A program made the translations under genes and the position numbers. A stretch of DNA of 64,000 bases, taken from JAGVSR01 sp963778225. Lineage in GTDB: Bacteria > Pseudomonadota > Alphaproteobacteria > Rhizobiales > Hyphomicrobiaceae. Below the pieces are notes generated by a model. The model had not been told where the DNA came from, did not search any database, and saw only the letters and a program-made list of their open reading frames with translations. Where the stretch lies: the NCBI GenBank assembly GCA_963778225.1, contig CAVZTR010000002.1, positions 248,001 to 312,000 of the forward strand. Reading direction: 5' to 3'. The stretch's first letter is position 1; each line of letters opens with the position of its first letter. This document shows positions 62,263-64,000 of this stretch, piece by piece.

Positions 62263-63330
62263 ATGTTCAAGCTGCCCATTCCTGTTCTGCTCCGCACCGT
62301 TGCACTCGCGGTGATGCTGCTCCCCGAAGCCGGACGGGCTGAAAGCGCGCTTGCGGTTCCTTCGGTGGTGGTCGCGGGGCCTGCAACGGGGCGGCATGCC
62401 GAAACGCTTGCTGCCATGGCCGCTGGGGCACATGAGGCCGTTGCAGGACGCGCAGTTCGCATGATCGAGGTGGACGACGGCTGCGACGCCGGCCGGGCTG
62501 AAGGCGCAGCGCGGATGATCGTCGCCGAGAAGCCGGATCTCGTGATCGGACATCCCTGTCCGGCGGCGGCCATCGCGGCAGCAAAGGTCTATGCGACCGC
62601 CGGTGTTCTCTTCATCGCGCTGGGCGTGCGGCATCCCGAACTGACGGACAAACGCGCCGGCCCAACGATCTTTCGACTTGCAGGACGTGACGACCGCCAG
62701 GGCCAGGCGGCGGCGGCGGAACTTCTTGCCGTCGCGCCACAAGGTAAGATCGCAATTGTGCAGGATCGCACTGCCTACGCGCGCAGCCTGACTGCGGCGG
62801 TGACAGGTGAGCTTTCAGCGCGAAAGATCGCGCCGCCCGTGGTCGTTCCCATCGTTGCAGGACGGCGCGACTACGACGCCGAAGTGCAGAAGCTCAAGAG
62901 TTCGCCGCCGGAAGCCGTCTTTTTTGCCGGCTATCCCTCTGAGGCAGCGGTCGTACTGAAGAGCTTGCGCAAAGCGGGGATTGCAGCAACGCTGATTGCT
63001 TCGGATGCCAATGCTACCGATGAATTCGGCGCGGCGGCCGCGTCGGTTGGTCCTTCGACGCCAGCGGTAAAAGTGATGATGCGTGCGCCTCAGTCGGGCG
63101 GGATGAACGCCGCTGATCTGAAGTGGGCGGCCTCCCGAGCCCTCACGCTATGGCTTTCCCTGATGACGACAAGCCCGTCGAGCGATATTGCCGGGCGGCT
63201 TGCCGTATCTCAGACTGAGGGGGAAGTTCGCGTGCAGTTCGATGCGAAGGGCGATGCGCTCCTTCCCTCATTCGCGGCTGTGCCGCTCGCCGCGGGACGA
63301 TGGCCAAGACGTGCGAACGCCGGTCCCTAG
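62263..63330 (+). CDS. Periplasmic substrate-binding protein, LivK-like (type I PBP)
   Basis: A 355-residue secreted protein with a signal peptide (VLLRTVALAVMLLPEAGRA). A type I periplasmic-binding fold follows with VVAGPATGRHAETLAAMAAG, DDGCDAGRAEGAARMIV, VIGHPCPAAAIAAAKVYA and SDANATDEFG, as in branched-chain amino-acid binding proteins. No ABC permease or ATPase genes are nearby, so it is an orphan that may serve a distant transporter or a sensor. The start at 62263 precedes the signal peptide; an upstream in-frame ATG at 62200 is unlikely. Confidence 0.85.
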   Translation: MFKLPIPVLLRTVALAVMLLPEAGRAESALAVPSVVVAGPATGRHAETLAAMAAGAHEAVAGRAVRMIEVDDGCDAGRAEGAARMIVAEKPDLVIGHPCPAAAIAAAKVYATAGVLFIALGVRHPELTDKRAGPTIFRLAGRDDRQGQAAAAELLAVAPQGKIAIVQDRTAYARSLTAAVTGELSARKIAPPVVVPIVAGRRDYDAEVQKLKSSPPEAVFFAGYPSEAAVVLKSLRKAGIAATLIASDANATDEFGAAAASVGPSTPAVKVMMRAPQSGGMNAADLKWAASRALTLWLSLMTTSPSSDIAGRLAVSQTEGEVRVQFDAKGDALLPSFAAVPLAAGRWPRRANAGP

Positions 63331-63352
63331 CGGAACCGGCGCCGTCACATCC

Positions 63353-63550
63353 TCAACGGCCCTGCAACTCTTGCAGGCAGTCCTGCAGAAGGCGCCGCTC
63401 CATGCGCTGTAGCGCTTCCGGGATGGCGGCACCGCGGGACCTATACGTGTTGATGCGATCTTTAAGGATCGCGTATTGGGCGCGAGGATCGTCTAGCTCA
63501 TCGAAACGGGAGTTGAGTTCGGCAATCTCGCTCTGCATCTGCTCAGACAT
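63353..63550 (-). CDS. Small helical hypothetical protein
   Basis: A 65-residue, highly charged, mostly helical protein with heptad-like spacing (SEIAELNSRFDELDD, QRMERRLLQDCLQEL), probably a small coiled-coil. No family recognised. GTGGAA lies a few bases before the ATG. It ends 22 bases after the convergent binding-protein stop. Confidence 0.6.
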   Translation of the reverse strand: MSEQMQSEIAELNSRFDELDDPRAQYAILKDRINTYRSRGAAIPEALQRMERRLLQDCLQELQGR

Positions 63551-64000
63551 GTGTTTCCACTCGTCGGTTTCTCGGGACAGGTCCGGTCCTATGGATCCGA
63601 ATCTGCTTCCTCTTTCCCTAGCGTGCCACCCATCCGGACACTGTAACCCGGGTGACGTTTACATAGAGTTGCGTCGTAGCCCTCACGAAACAAGTGCCTC
63701 ATCGGCGCTGCGTTAAGAGCAGTGTCCAATTTTCAACATTGAACCTGAAGCCAACATGAATGGAGGCACCGCGGTTCGCCTTCGATCCACCAGTCAAATA
63801 TGGCTCGAAAGCGGCGTGGATTTCGCTCATGCAGCGAAGCGTGGCTCAAGAGAAACATAGCGCCGTTTTTCAATCGTTTTCGAACGTTGCCTTGGTTTTG
63901 TCCAAACTGGATTGCGGCACGTAATTTTGCATAGCAGCATCGGGCTTTGCGGCGGCTGGATGAGACGTCGTTTTGCTGATGCGAAATGAATATCCGTTCA
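63551..64000. other. Intergenic sequence at the window edge
   Basis: No convincing coding frame, RNA gene or strong hairpin was found in these 450 bases. Parts (about 63840-63930) are more AT-rich than average, which fits a promoter region for the gene at 63550 or for a gene beyond the edge. Confidence 0.35.

Overview
This 64 kb, high-GC window looks like a chromosomal segment of an alphaproteobacterium, most likely order Hyphomicrobiales (Rhizobiales). The evidence is the cluster dusB-ntrB-ntrC-ntrY-ntrX-trkA-dat-hfq-hflX, a fused ispDF, an Lpt export operon with lptF-lptG-lptD coupled, a MASE1/FixJ-type two-component pair and an FnrN-type regulator. The genus cannot be fixed from sequence reading alone. 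No rRNA, tRNA, CRISPR array, transposase or prophage gene was seen, so this is mainly core genome with a few lineage-specific small proteins.

Layout. 0-5.2 kb: leftward lptF-lptG-lptD (lipopolysaccharide export), then the start of a secreted protein. 5.5-12.5 kb: pepA, a pair of unrecognised membrane proteins, small membrane proteins, mazG and a Tat-exported beta-carbonic anhydrase. 12.6-25.7 kb: leftward nitrogen-regulation/housekeeping cluster (FAD monooxygenase, hflX, hfq, dat, trkA, ntrX, ntrY, ntrC, ntrB, dusB). 25.9-33.9 kb: ispDF, marR, pncC, a pentapeptide-repeat protein facing a cytochrome c/DUF4384 protein, a universal stress protein and a MASE1 kinase/response regulator pair. 34-47 kb: metabolic enzymes (TPP enzyme, threonine dehydratase, 3-hydroxyisobutyrate-dehydrogenase family), a PhnN-like protein without a P-loop lysine, Lrp, UDG, MBL, nuclease, histidine kinase, two tandem retropepsin-like proteases and a phosphohexomutase. 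47-55 kb: secreted and membrane proteins, a serine hydrolase, an S58 peptidase, a structured intergenic region, TauE and DusA. 55-64 kb: an fnr gene with its own FNR box, leading into a kinase/ATPase and an acyl-CoA synthetase-acetyltransferase, then an AGCS symporter and a periplasmic binding protein.

The most notable observations are: (1) three otherwise well-conserved genes (ntrC, the S58 peptidase and fnr) each carry a one-base frameshift, which is either sequencing/assembly error or real loss; (2) a perfect FNR box, TTGAT-N4-ATCAA, with a plausible -10 and a corrected GTG start for fnr, heading an inferred fnr-kinase-Pat hypoxia operon; (3) a compound palindromic element inserted in-frame inside mazG; (4) an AT-rich, inverted-repeat-bounded islet with a perfect 16-bp palindrome between convergent genes; (5) a 377-bp gene-free stretch with nested stems ending in a terminator; and (6) several unrecognised or degenerate proteins, including the PhnN-like pseudokinase and the cytochrome c/DUF4384 fusion. 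No clearly new defence or mobile system is visible.
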